Notes: generated by a model not told the origin, from the letters alone. DNA of 64,000 bases from Moheibacter stercoris (GCF_040545805.1 NZ_JBEPMO010000006.1:62001-126000); one strand, 5' to 3'; shown: positions 19,665-28,356, counted from the first letter of the stretch. Numbers and translations: made by a program.

Positions 19665-19692
19665 AAATGCGCCTTCATTAAAAGACGCATTT
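19665..19692 (-). terminator. Hairpin downstream of the flotillin gene
   Basis: AAATGCG (19665-19671) and CGCATTT (19686-19692) form a stem with a 14-base loop. On the - strand it lies just after the flotillin stop, so it may attenuate read-through into the transposase and ATPase. It could equally be a REP hairpin of the transposase. Confidence 0.45.
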
Positions 19693-19711
19693 GAAAAGTT
19701 TTCATTTATTT

Positions 19712-21829
19712 CTATCCAATTTTCTTATTGGAAATACCCAAGTTTTTAGCCATTCCAAAAAGGGAATTGATGAATCCTGTGTCTTGTTCATTTCCTTGTG
19801 CCGAAGCCGCTTGCTGCAATTGAATCAATGCTGCGGTGATGGTCAAATTCTTGATATCATTGGAATTGATTCCGTATTTATCGGCCAATCCTCTGATTTT
19901 CTCTGCCAAATCACCCGATCCATCTTCACCAATCAAGGAATTTTTAATATCGGTTGCGTGTTTGGAATTATTGATCAAATGGTCAAATCCTTTGGAATTG
20001 GAAACTTGTTTCACAATGTTTTCGAAGAACATTGTTTCTCCACCCACGATATCAATTTTCGCTGATTTCAAAGCTTCTGACAACACATCGGCTTGCGCAG
20101 TTGCAATGTCTTTTTGGATGTTGATTTGCGCCAATTCCACTTCTTTTTCTTTGTTCAATTGAAGTTTGAATTCCTCGTGCGACTGACCCGATTCGTGTAA
20201 CTGTTTCATCGCTGAAGCTTTTTCTTCGATTCCTTTTGCTTCTGCCAATGCTTTCTCACGAACAACTTCTGCTTCTGCCAATCCTTCTTTTCTAATAGCT
20301 TCTGCTTTTTTCTCGATAACCGATGCTTCAGCAGTTCCTTGAATTTCTTCTGCTTCTGCTTTGGCTATCATAACTTCCGCTTCTGACAATCCGATTGCTG
20401 CTGCTTCTTTTGCTTCCGCTTCGGCGATGATTTTACGTGCTTCGGCTTCCTTTACAGATGCTTCTTTTTTCGCTTCGGCTTCGATTAGAATTTCTTGTGC
20501 TTTTCTTTCCGCAATGCTCTTTTCGGCTTCTGCATCAATGATTTTCTTTTCTCTTTCTTGTTCGGCAGCGATTTTCGCAGCTTCAGCCGCTTTCACTGTT
20601 GCGACTAATTTCTCTTCTGCTTCTTGAGAGGCAGCAATTACCCCAGCTTGTTTCTTACGTTCCGCATCACGGAAAATTTCCACATCACGTAGATTTTGTT
20701 GCTCTTCCACAACTCCTTTTTCCAGTTGAACACGTTCTTTGATAACATTTTGAATGTTTTTGGTTTCTACCTCAACAATTCGTTCTTTTTCTATTTGAGC
20801 AAGGGTTACAATTCTTTCTCTTTCATTTTGCTCCAATGCACGATCTTTTTCAACACGTTCGGTTTCCACTGCATCGGTACGTTGTTTATTTTTTTCCGCG
20901 ATGATGATTTGACGTAATTTATTTTCTTCTTGAACGGCCAAGGCTTCTTCAGTTGAAATTCGAACAGATTCCGCTTTTAAGCGTTCTTCTTCGTTTACTT
21001 TTAAAATTTCCGCCATTTCTCGCGCTTTGATGTTTTCAATTTCGCGACGTTGACGTTCTTCTTTTTCAGCCAATTGACGTTCCAATTCCAAGATGGCCTC
21101 ACGAGCTTCCACATCTTGCTTTTTGATGGTTTTTTCTTCTCCTCTACGAATTAAATTCGCTTCCATATTTTGTTTCGCAGTCAAATCGGTAATTTTCTTA
21201 ATCCCTTCCGAATCCAAAATATTGTCAGGACTTAAAAATTTCAATTCCGTTTGTTCCAAATAATCGATGGCACAATCATCCAAAATATATCCGTTCAAAT
21301 CGGTTCCGATGATATTTAAAATTTCGTCACGAAATTCACGACGAGCTTCGTATAATTCAATGAAATCAAACTTTTTTCCAACCGTTTTTAAGGCTTCGGA
21401 AAATTTGGCTTCAAATATATTTTTCAAAGTTTCAGGTTCACTTGCACGTACCGTTCCTAAATTCTGCGCAACATTGATTACATCATCAATGGATTTGTTA
21501 ACACGTACGAAAAACGCAACTTTGATATCCGCACGGATGTTGTCCTTACAGATCAAACCGTCATTTTCCATACGGGCAATGTCAATTTTCTTCACCGAAA
21601 TGTCCATAATTTCCATCTTATGGAAAATTGGAACGACGTACATCCCTTTATTGAAGGCTACTTTTGTTCCTCCAAAACCTGTACGGACAATGGCTTTTCC
21701 TTGTGGGATTTTTTTGTAAAATGAACTTAATACAATTAAGAAAGCAAAAAATAGAAAGACAACAGCACCAACGGCAATTAAGATGACTCCTGTTGTTCCT
21801 TCAATGAATAAAAAATTAGGCATACTCAT
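19712..21829 (-). CDS. Flotillin/YqiK-like SPFH membrane protein
   Basis: The 705-aa product has an N-terminal membrane anchor (about residues 12-36), an SPFH/PHB domain (about 45-210, GKAIVRTGFGGTKVAFNKGMYVVPI and later LNGYILDDCAIDYLEQ), then about 330 residues of Ala/Glu-rich flotillin coiled coil, and a C-terminal helical tail. Family members oligomerise into ring or cage assemblies that define membrane microdomains. YqiK of E. coli pairs with YqiJ; here a YqiJ-like gene lies 22 bases upstream, supporting the same pairing. Confidence 0.9.
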   Translation of the reverse strand: MSMPNFLFIEGTTGVILIAVGAVVFLFFAFLIVLSSFYKKIPQGKAIVRTGFGGTKVAFNKGMYVVPIFHKMEIMDISVKKIDIARMENDGLICKDNIRADIKVAFFVRVNKSIDDVINVAQNLGTVRASEPETLKNIFEAKFSEALKTVGKKFDFIELYEARREFRDEILNIIGTDLNGYILDDCAIDYLEQTELKFLSPDNILDSEGIKKITDLTAKQNMEANLIRRGEEKTIKKQDVEAREAILELERQLAEKEERQRREIENIKAREMAEILKVNEEERLKAESVRISTEEALAVQEENKLRQIIIAEKNKQRTDAVETERVEKDRALEQNERERIVTLAQIEKERIVEVETKNIQNVIKERVQLEKGVVEEQQNLRDVEIFRDAERKKQAGVIAASQEAEEKLVATVKAAEAAKIAAEQEREKKIIDAEAEKSIAERKAQEILIEAEAKKEASVKEAEARKIIAEAEAKEAAAIGLSEAEVMIAKAEAEEIQGTAEASVIEKKAEAIRKEGLAEAEVVREKALAEAKGIEEKASAMKQLHESGQSHEEFKLQLNKEKEVELAQINIQKDIATAQADVLSEALKSAKIDIVGGETMFFENIVKQVSNSKGFDHLINNSKHATDIKNSLIGEDGSGDLAEKIRGLADKYGINSNDIKNLTITAALIQLQQAASAQGNEQDTGFINSLFGMAKNLGISNKKIG

Positions 21830-21851
21830 TAGTAAATTGATTTTTATAGTT

Positions 21852-22517
21852 TTAGATATTTGATAAATTAATTTCTTTTTTCACGTAAAATAGTTTGCGA
21901 TCGACCGATTCATTGACAATCATCACGGAATCATTGTAGTCTATTTTAGATCCGTCTTGACTCAATACATTTAGTCGAATTACATCTCCGTTGATGAAAA
22001 ATTCTGCTGAACCAATTTTTTGGTCTTCGATGGTGGATTTCATTTTCCCAGATCTTCCGAGAAAATCAATAGGATCATCTCCTTTGTATCCTAAATTATT
22101 GTAGAGTTTCACGAATGGTTTGGTTAAATAATGCATTAAAAAATAAGCGATAATGAAAATTGGAATTAAAATCAGAACGGACCAAATTCCTAATTTCCCT
22201 AAGCCGAAAACGACCGATGAAACGATGGTCATAATCCAACTGACAAATTTGAATAAGGTTACGATGACCATTACAGGAACTTTTCCGACATTGATAAAAT
22301 CCCAAATTTTTGCCATAATTCCTGGCTCCGAAACATCATCAGGAGAATCTAATTCTGAGACATCTCCAACTTCCAAGGCTGCATCTGCGTCGACTCCAAA
22401 ATCCAATCCGCTTCCAGAAATCATAACAAAAAGCCAATAGAGCAAGGAACATCCGGTTAAAACCGTCATTATTCCGTTGGGCAACGGATGAAATAGTAGG
22501 TTTAGTAGATCTGCCAT
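21852..22517 (-). CDS. YqiJ-like OB-fold membrane protein
   Basis: The 221-aa protein has an N-terminal membrane segment (about 15-34), an acidic loop (DADAALEVGDVSELDSPDD), a second hydrophobic hairpin (about 80-130), then a soluble OB-fold-like C-terminal domain (GRSGKMKSTIEDQKIGSAEFFINGDVIRL). The layout matches the YqiJ/NfeD group that partners SPFH proteins. It is followed by flotillin 22 bases later, so they are likely translated together as one complex at the inner membrane. Confidence 0.8.
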   Translation of the reverse strand: MADLLNLLFHPLPNGIMTVLTGCSLLYWLFVMISGSGLDFGVDADAALEVGDVSELDSPDDVSEPGIMAKIWDFINVGKVPVMVIVTLFKFVSWIMTIVSSVVFGLGKLGIWSVLILIPIFIIAYFLMHYLTKPFVKLYNNLGYKGDDPIDFLGRSGKMKSTIEDQKIGSAEFFINGDVIRLNVLSQDGSKIDYNDSVMIVNESVDRKLFYVKKEINLSNI

Positions 22518-22562
22518 ATTACATAATTTAAGATTTTAGATTGAGGATTTCAGCTTTAATTA

Positions 22563-22760
22563 TTAGATTTCGCGTTTAAAGGTGTAATAGAAACATTCTG
22601 TTGAACCATAGCCAAAATTTTTGTCTTCCATTGAAACCAATTCCCAGCCATCTTGACCCATTTCATTTAGAATCCGATCTATTTCAACAGTATCAAATTT
22701 GGAAGACCAAGTTCCCGTTGGGCGAATGGTTACCGTTTGATATTCGAATTTCTTAGCCAT
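22563..22760 (-). CDS. DUF4177 small protein
   Basis: The 65-aa product contains the DUF4177 signature DRILNEMGQDGWELVSM, with preceding beta strand FEYQTVTIRPTG and closing CFYYTFKRE. The family's function is unknown; members are small alpha/beta proteins. The first codons overlap the end of the pspA gene by 8 bases, a sign of translational coupling within the operon. Confidence 0.85.
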   Translation of the reverse strand: MAKKFEYQTVTIRPTGTWSSKFDTVEIDRILNEMGQDGWELVSMEDKNFGYGSTECFYYTFKREI

Positions 22761-23451
22761 TTTTCAATTTGTTTTTTAATTCTTCCAATTCTTTTGACAC
22801 GTCATCTGAACCTATCGCTTCGTCAATTTTATCTCTCACATTTTTGTTGGTCAAAGCGATATCGCCATAAGCTTTTGAAAGCGCTTCATCTTCTTCTACT
22901 TTTTCTTTCATTCTTTCCAACATTGAAATCGTACTATTGGAATCAATTTTCGCCAATTGCTTGTTGACCAATTTGGTTGCATCGGAAACTTTCACACGTG
23001 CTTTCAACGTATTTAATTCGGCTTCCCATTTTGAAATGTTGAATTTCAAAACTTCAACGTTCTTAAATAATTCATCGGCAGAATTTTGATGTGCAGCGGC
23101 TTGTTTTTTCAATTCTTCCACTTCCAGAAGTAATTGTTTCTTTAATAACAAAGCTTCTTTGGCTAGATTTTCCGCTTTTTCGGTTTCTAATTCGTTGGCT
23201 TCCGATTTTTGTAGCAATATAATGGCTTTTCTTTCAAATTCTTCTGATTCTTTCTGTTTGTTTTCAACATTGTTTTGGGTACGAATTGCTAAAGCTTTTA
23301 CTTTTGCATACGCCTCCAAAGACTCGTCCAAATCGGTTTTCATCTCACGAATTCCTTGTTCGGTCATCTTGATTGGATCTTCCATTTTTTCAACAACCGA
23401 ATGAATTTCGGCTTGTCCTATTCTAAAAATTCTTTTGAAAATATTCATCAT
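22753..23451 (-). CDS. pspA: PspA/IM30 (ESCRT-III-like) membrane-associated protein
   Basis: The 232-aa product begins MMNIFKRIFRIGQAEIHSVVEKMEDPIKM, an amphipathic helix plus helix alpha1 as in PspA/Vipp1, and then is all helical coiled coil (QGIREMKTDLDESLEAYAKVKA). It matches PspA in length. The family polymerises into rods and rings on damaged membranes and is homologous to ESCRT-III. ATG codons at residues 1 and 2 are both possible starts. No PspB, PspC or PspF genes are seen; instead a flotillin/YqiJ pair and an AAA+ ATPase follow in the operon. Confidence 0.9.
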   Translation of the reverse strand: MMNIFKRIFRIGQAEIHSVVEKMEDPIKMTEQGIREMKTDLDESLEAYAKVKALAIRTQNNVENKQKESEEFERKAIILLQKSEANELETEKAENLAKEALLLKKQLLLEVEELKKQAAAHQNSADELFKNVEVLKFNISKWEAELNTLKARVKVSDATKLVNKQLAKIDSNSTISMLERMKEKVEEDEALSKAYGDIALTNKNVRDKIDEAIGSDDVSKELEELKNKLKNG

Positions 23452-23600
23452 CTTGGTTTTTATAGTTATTAATTTTATTTACGATATACGATTTTCAATT
23501 TATGATATTTGATTTACAGATCTAAACTATCTATACTCTATTATCTTTACTCTTTTTTCTTTTTTCTTATTTCTATTCTCTATTTTCTATCTTCAAAAAC

Positions 23601-23987
23601 TTATTTTGAAAATTTAATTAATTGTTCATAATATTCACTCATCAACAAACTCAGGGAATTGATGGCTGCTTCGAATTCGTTGAAGTCCAAATTATGCAAC
23701 TGCAAACTGTAACGAAAAATCACTTTCTTTCCATCTTCGGTTAGCGCAAATGCACCGTGTATGATATCTCTATTCTTTATAAGAAGCGATTTGAATGTAT
23801 CAAGATTATCTTCTTTTAGCGTGAAGAGATATTGTTCTAAAATCAACACGGGTGACACCACTCCCACAATAAGATTTCGAACGCCGTCCATCAGGTTTTC
23901 AATTACCAAAACACCTTCTTTTTCGTTTGCATCGACAATGGTATAATTCATTTTTTCAATGTAGGTTTTCACAGTTTTGTAGTCCAT
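23601..23987 (-). CDS. YbjN/DUF2170 (YjfI)-like small protein, first gene of the PspA operon
   Basis: The 128-aa product starts at MDYKTVKTYIEKMNY (ATG 23985-23987); a longer in-frame extension would begin at 24059 and run through the operator, so I reject it. The alternating helix/strand pattern and the final helix (FEAAINSLSLLMSEYYEQLIKF) resemble YbjN-like, type III chaperone-fold proteins and the YjfI/DUF2170 proteins that accompany the PspA paralogue YjfJ in E. coli. This assignment is tentative. It faces an XRE-type regulator divergently and leads the PspA gene by 149 bases of AT-rich DNA. Confidence 0.6.
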   Translation of the reverse strand: MDYKTVKTYIEKMNYTIVDANEKEGVLVIENLMDGVRNLIVGVVSPVLILEQYLFTLKEDNLDTFKSLLIKNRDIIHGAFALTEDGKKVIFRYSLQLHNLDFNEFEAAINSLSLLMSEYYEQLIKFSK

Positions 23988-24025
23988 AATTTTGATTTCT
24001 CCACTAAAGGTTGTTAATTTGTGTA

Positions 24026-24034
24026 GTAAAATTA
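24026..24034 (-). promoter_or_regulatory. Candidate -7 element TAATTTTA for the PspA operon
   Basis: On the - strand TAATTTTA fits TAnnTTTG at seven positions and leaves a leader of about 35 bases. The 21-bp palindrome at 24040-24060 lies directly upstream, over the expected -33 region. Confidence 0.4.
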
Positions 24035-24039
24035 TAAAA

Positions 24040-24060
24040 AATGCTAATATTTTTAGCATT
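24040..24060. promoter_or_regulatory. Palindromic operator AATGCTAA-N5-TTAGCATT
   Basis: Perfect 8-bp arms with a 5-bp spacer lie between the divergent YbjN-like and XRE genes. A second, imperfect palindrome TGTTAAAATTTTCAACA (24066-24082) follows immediately before the GTG start of the regulator. Both are placed to let the regulator control both directions. Confidence 0.6.
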
Positions 24061-24084
24061 TAAAATGTTAAAATTTTCAACAAC

Positions 24085-24741
24085 GTGAGTTTTTTAGGAC
24101 AAAATATCAAGAAATTAAGGCAGGTAAAGGGATTGAGCCAACAAGCTTTTGCTGAACTTTTTGACTTAAAAAGAGCAAATATCTCTTCATATGAGGAAAA
24201 ACGTGCCGAACCGAAGTTGGAATTTGTGATACGAATTGCTAATTATTTTAGCATTCCATTGAACGATTTTATCGAACGACCTTTATCGGTCAATGAAATT
24301 TTAAATTTCGGAGATTATTTTGACGAGGATTCTCTTTCCGCATCGAAAGGACTAACAAATATTCCTTTTTTAAATCGAGAGGGTTTTGCACGAAATGACG
24401 AATATTTTCAAGACCATAGATTATTGCCACAACTACAATTTCCTTTGTATAGCAAAAACAGATTGTTGGCGGTTGAAATGAATTCGACTATTCCACATCC
24501 TTCTGATTTCGCCTATTCAGATGGTTCCATTTTATTTTTTGAGGACATTGACCGAAATAATTTACACCTTATCAATGGTCTGTTTGGATTGTTTTGGGGA
24601 AAAGATGATTTTTTCATTGGACAATTCAAAGTAGAAGGAACGGAAATTACTTTGCAACTGAATGAATGGAAATCGGTTTCGCTCAGTTTAAAATCACCGG
24701 AAAAATTTTGGACTTTATTGGGAAGTTTTCAAAAGGTTTAG
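24085..24741 (+). CDS. XRE-family regulator with S24-like C-terminal domain
   Basis: The 218-aa protein has an N-terminal Cro/CI helix-turn-helix (residues about 6-60: IKKLRQVKGLSQQAFAELF, then RANISSYEEKRAEPKLEF). The C-terminal half (VEMNSTIPHPSDFAYSDGSILFFED) resembles the LexA/S24 fold but lacks a clear GDSM-type catalytic pair, so it may be a ligand- or stress-sensing remnant. The GTG start at 24085 is set by the reading frame and the HTH beginning. It is divergent from the PspA operon across two palindromes, so it most likely regulates that operon and itself. Confidence 0.8.
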   Translation: MSFLGQNIKKLRQVKGLSQQAFAELFDLKRANISSYEEKRAEPKLEFVIRIANYFSIPLNDFIERPLSVNEILNFGDYFDEDSLSASKGLTNIPFLNREGFARNDEYFQDHRLLPQLQFPLYSKNRLLAVEMNSTIPHPSDFAYSDGSILFFEDIDRNNLHLINGLFGLFWGKDDFFIGQFKVEGTEITLQLNEWKSVSLSLKSPEKFWTLLGSFQKV

Positions 24742-24756
24742 AGTGATAAACAAAAT

Positions 24757-24777
24757 ACGAAACGTTTCTATGGAACG
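24757..24777. repeat. Solitary half copy of the CGTTCCTAYGGAACG repeat
   Basis: ACGAAACGTTTCTATGGAACG differs by one base from the left terminal segment of the 13536-13720 element, placed right after the regulator stop codon. This shows the repeat is dispersed. Confidence 0.65.
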
Positions 24778-24809
24778 ATTGCTCTATTAAAAACAAAAAA
24801 CAAGTTAAC

Positions 24810-24848
24810 AACCTTTTCAAGGATTTGAAACCTTGACAAGGTTTTCTT
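24810..24848 (+). terminator. Terminator-like hairpin after the XRE regulator
   Basis: AACCTTTTCAAGG (24810-24822) pairs with CCTTGACAAGGTT (24831-24843), 12 of 13 bases, followed by a T-rich tail. Confidence 0.65.
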
Positions 24849-24849
24849 T

Positions 24850-24978
24850 TGATTTCTAATCTCGCGTGAGGGATTGTAGCAGAAATCCTTTTTCACGTTG
24901 ACTGAGGTTCTCGAAGTCAAAAGGGAAAAAGATTGTCGCGGAAAGCCCGGTCCGCTGCGGCGGACACGCCCCAATAAA
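24850..24978. other. GC-richer structured noncoding stretch
   Basis: No gene is seen in the 303 bases between the regulator and clpC. This part holds a diverged tandem pair, GGATTGTAGCAGAAATCC and AGATTGTCGCGGAAAGCC, an inverted pair TTGACT/AGTCAA (about 24898-24920), and a palindromic GTCCGCTGCGGCGGAC (about 24950-24965). It resembles dispersed intergenic repeats of Flavobacteriales; a small RNA is not excluded. Confidence 0.4.
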
Positions 24979-24990
24979 ACTTCTTCACAT

Positions 24991-25023
24991 AAAAAAAAAC
25001 CGCTTCTCTTTCGAAAAGCGGTT
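24991..25023 (-). terminator. Terminator of clpC
   Basis: On the - strand AACCGCTT and AAGCGGTT form a stem followed by nine T's. Confidence 0.85.
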
Positions 25024-25044
25024 AGCTATACTATTTTAATCTTT

Positions 25045-27576
25045 TTAAGATTCTTGTTCGGCTGATTTTCCAACTACGGAAATTTTCACTCCATCTTTGG
25101 CATCATTCAATTCTAGCAATAATTTATCACCTTCTTGAATTTCTGAATTGATGATTTCCTCTGCCATCGGATCTTCAATGTATTTTTGGATCGCACGTTT
25201 CAATGGACGCGCCCCATAATCTTTGTCGAATCCTTTCTCGGAGATGAAGTTTTTGGCTTCTTCGGTCAATTCTAAATGGTAACCAAGATCTGATAAACGC
25301 TTGTACAATTTCTCCAATTCGATATCAATGATGTTGTAGATATCTTCTTTTGACAAGGCATTGAAAATAATTACATCATCGATACGGTTCAAGAATTCTG
25401 GCGCGAATGTTTTCTTCAAAGCATTCTCAATCGTTGATTTTGCACGTTCGTCAGCCGTATCTTTCTTCGCTGTTGTACCGAATCCTACTCCATCACCAAA
25501 ATCTTTCAATTGTCGTGTTCCGATATTGGAAGTCAAAATGATAATGGTGTTTCGGAAATCAACTTTTCGTCCTAAACTATCGGTGATATGTCCATCATCT
25601 AAAATTTGCAATAGAATGTTGTACACATCTGGATGCGCTTTTTCGATTTCGTCTAATAAAATAACCGAATATGGCTTACGACGAACAGCTTCTGTCAATT
25701 GCCCACCTTCTTCGTATCCGACGTAACCCGGAGGCGCACCAATCAATCTTGAGATGGCAAATTTCTCCATGTATTCGCTCATATCGATGCGAATCAAAGC
25801 ATCTGGTGAGTCAAATAATTCGGTTGCTAAAACCTTTGCCAATTGAGTTTTTCCGACACCGGTTGTTCCTAAGAAAATGAAGGAACCAATCGGTCTTCCT
25901 GGATCTTTCAATCCTGCGCGATTTCTTTGGATGGCTTTTACCACTTTGGAAACGGCTTCGTCCTGACCAATTACTTTTCCTTTCATCAAATCACCCATTT
26001 GAGCTAATTTCTTCAACTCTTTTTCGGCAACTCTATGAACAGGAACACCACTCATCATGGAAACTACTTCTGCAACATTTTCCTCTGAAACGGTTTCACG
26101 ATTCTCTTTGGATTCTTGCATCCAGTCAGCTTGCGCTTTTTTCAATTGCGCTTCGATTTGCTTTTCATTGTCACGCAAACGAGCTGCTTCTTCGTATTTC
26201 TGACTTTTAACAACTTTGGATTTTTCCTCACGTACTTCTTCCAATTTCTTTTCTAAGTCTAAAATTTCTTGAGGAACTTTGATGTTCTTGATATGTACTC
26301 GAGAACCTGCTTCGTCCAAAGCGTCAATCGCTTTGTCTGGTAAGAATCGATCGGTAATATATCTTGTTGTTAAATTCACACAAGCTTGAATCGCTTCTTC
26401 TGTATAATTAACGTTGTGATGCGCTTCGTATTTGTCTTTGATTTGATGTAAAATCTGAACTGTTTCTTCAGGCGAAGTCGGATCGACCATTACAGTTTGG
26501 AAACGACGCACCAAAGCGCCATCTTTTTCAATGTACTGACGGTATTCGTCCAAAGTTGTTGCACCTATACATTGCAGTTCACCCCTTGCCAAAGCCGGTT
26601 TGAACATATTGGAAGCATCCAAAGAACCTGTCGCTCCTCCTGCTCCAACGATGGTATGCAACTCATCGATAAAAAGGATGATGTCATCGTTTTTCTCCAA
26701 TTCGTTCATGATGGCTTTCATACGCTCTTCAAACTGTCCACGGTATTTGGTTCCAGCAACTAAACTGGCCAAATCCAAGGTTACGACACGTTTGTTGTAT
26801 AGAACACGTGAAACTTTGCGTTGAATAATTCGAAGTGCTAAACCTTCCGCAATCGCTGATTTTCCAACTCCTGGTTCACCAATTAACAAAGGATTGTTTT
26901 TCTTACGACGACTTAGAATTTGCGATACGCGTTCGATTTCCTTTTCGCGTCCAACAACTGGATCCAATTTCCCTTCAATTGCAATTTGAGTTAAATCGCG
27001 CCCGAAGTTATCCAAAACAGGTGTTTTGGTTTTGGAATTGGAAGCTCTTGGCGTGGAACGTTCAAATTCACCACTTTGTCCACGATCATCTTCATCATCA
27101 TAATTCGCATCGGCTTTTGGTGTTTCGTCAATTTCTTCATCCATGAATTGGAAATTGAATTCACCTTTTACAATCGCATAATCCACCTCCATTTTTTTCA
27201 AAAGTTTGGTTACAGGATCATTCTCGTTGCGTAATATGCATAATAATAAATGGACCGTATTGACAGTAGTGTTTTTAAACAATTTCGCTTCTAAAAAAGT
27301 TGTTTTTAGTGCGCGTTCAGCTTGTTTGGTAAGTTGTAGGTTTTGTTTGTTGTTCGAAAAACTTTCCTTCGGCGGAGCCAAAAGTTCGATTTTATCTCGT
27401 ATTTCTTTCAAATTCACACTCAAACCTTCTAAAATAGAAACTGCTTTGCTATCACCATCTCTCAAGATGCCCAACAACAAGTGCTCCGTTCCTATTTGAT
27501 CATGTCCAAGACGCAATGCTTCCTCCTTACTGTAGGCGATTACATCTTTTACTTTTTGTGAAAAATTATCGTTCAT
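25045..27576 (-). CDS. clpC: ClpC-type AAA+ unfoldase
   Basis: The 843-aa HSP100 protein has a double Clp N-terminal repeat (residues about 1-150), first AAA+ module with Walker A GEPGVGKSA near residue 237 and Walker B LFIDELHTI, a UVR/M-type middle segment (KSQKYEEAARLRDNE, about 430-470), and second module with GTTGVGKTQ near 572 and VILLDEIEKAH. These order and lengths are those of ClpC. It unfolds substrates for the ClpP peptidase in the cytosol. A -7 element TATATTTG lies upstream at 27594-27601 and a strong terminator downstream. Confidence 0.95.
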   Translation of the reverse strand: MNDNFSQKVKDVIAYSKEEALRLGHDQIGTEHLLLGILRDGDSKAVSILEGLSVNLKEIRDKIELLAPPKESFSNNKQNLQLTKQAERALKTTFLEAKLFKNTTVNTVHLLLCILRNENDPVTKLLKKMEVDYAIVKGEFNFQFMDEEIDETPKADANYDDEDDRGQSGEFERSTPRASNSKTKTPVLDNFGRDLTQIAIEGKLDPVVGREKEIERVSQILSRRKKNNPLLIGEPGVGKSAIAEGLALRIIQRKVSRVLYNKRVVTLDLASLVAGTKYRGQFEERMKAIMNELEKNDDIILFIDELHTIVGAGGATGSLDASNMFKPALARGELQCIGATTLDEYRQYIEKDGALVRRFQTVMVDPTSPEETVQILHQIKDKYEAHHNVNYTEEAIQACVNLTTRYITDRFLPDKAIDALDEAGSRVHIKNIKVPQEILDLEKKLEEVREEKSKVVKSQKYEEAARLRDNEKQIEAQLKKAQADWMQESKENRETVSEENVAEVVSMMSGVPVHRVAEKELKKLAQMGDLMKGKVIGQDEAVSKVVKAIQRNRAGLKDPGRPIGSFIFLGTTGVGKTQLAKVLATELFDSPDALIRIDMSEYMEKFAISRLIGAPPGYVGYEEGGQLTEAVRRKPYSVILLDEIEKAHPDVYNILLQILDDGHITDSLGRKVDFRNTIIILTSNIGTRQLKDFGDGVGFGTTAKKDTADERAKSTIENALKKTFAPEFLNRIDDVIIFNALSKEDIYNIIDIELEKLYKRLSDLGYHLELTEEAKNFISEKGFDKDYGARPLKRAIQKYIEDPMAEEIINSEIQEGDKLLLELNDAKDGVKISVVGKSAEQES

Positions 27577-27593
27577 TTTTTATCTCTTGTAAA

Positions 27594-27601
27594 CAAATAT
27601 A
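27594..27601 (-). promoter_or_regulatory. -7 element TATATTTG for clpC
   Basis: Exact TAnnTTTG on the - strand, 18 bases before the clpC ATG. No convincing -33 TTTG or CIRCE element is present. Confidence 0.5.
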
Positions 27602-27686
27602 GTTACTTCTTTTTCTAAATCACATAAATAATGCCATAGTTATTAACCTTAAATTGTTAATTATATTCTGCCAAATTAGGTTAAAA

Positions 27687-28340
27687 TCAAAATGAAATCG
27701 GACAAAATTTCAGTTCAATTTGATTATCCATTTGAATGATTTGGGTAATTGAGGTAGTTTGAACCGTTGGAAAACGATCATTGGGATGCATTTTCAAATC
27801 GTCATGTTTTTCCAAAATTATTTCTTTAGTTGGATTGGTCATATTCTGAAACTCCGTTAGATGTATTAATTTCTCTTCGGCATCGTACAAGGTTGAAGAA
27901 GATCGTACAATCAATTGTTCATCAGAATGATCTTCTAGATATTTGTTTTGACCATCCCATACCAATATGTTTTTGGAAGACGAATGTCGATCGAGCATTA
28001 CCATCGTAAATGGTTCTACATTTTCTAAATTGATTTGCTCGACAAATTCGTTATCCGTACTATAATTTAAAAAATCCAAAGCAATCAATCCACGACTTCT
28101 TGCATACGGAGGCCGATGTTGGTGTTTTTCGTATTCGCCATTGAGAATGCATACTACATAATCTTTAGCATAATACATCCAAGTTCCGTTGGAGACCAAA
28201 TCTATTGGACCTGTAAACTCTTTTGTTCCAAATTTTCGGTTTTCAATTTTGTCTGATGTGGGTCGTAAATGGGATTCATCTCGATTTTGAGTTAGGATGA
28301 AATCACCGTTTTGTTTCGAAAAAATACTTAGGATACACAA
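27687..28340 (-). CDS. NRDE/TANGO2-family protein
   Basis: The 217-aa product has the defining N-terminal motif TQNRDESHLRPT and a Cys at position 2 (MCILSIF), as in TANGO2/NRDE proteins, which have an Ntn-hydrolase-like fold. Eukaryotic members are linked to haem and lipid handling; bacterial roles are not settled. Length is slightly short for the family (about 230-270). It is divergent from a DinB-like gene, with both promoters within 60 bases. Confidence 0.85.
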   Translation of the reverse strand: MCILSIFSKQNGDFILTQNRDESHLRPTSDKIENRKFGTKEFTGPIDLVSNGTWMYYAKDYVVCILNGEYEKHQHRPPYARSRGLIALDFLNYSTDNEFVEQINLENVEPFTMVMLDRHSSSKNILVWDGQNKYLEDHSDEQLIVRSSSTLYDAEEKLIHLTEFQNMTNPTKEIILEKHDDLKMHPNDRFPTVQTTSITQIIQMDNQIELKFCPISF

Positions 28341-28356
28341 AATATTCTATTTATTG

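Noticed and set aside
23987..24059. Longer N-terminus of the YbjN-like protein
   Set aside because: The extension is hydrophobic, unlike the family, and crosses the promoter and the operator palindrome.
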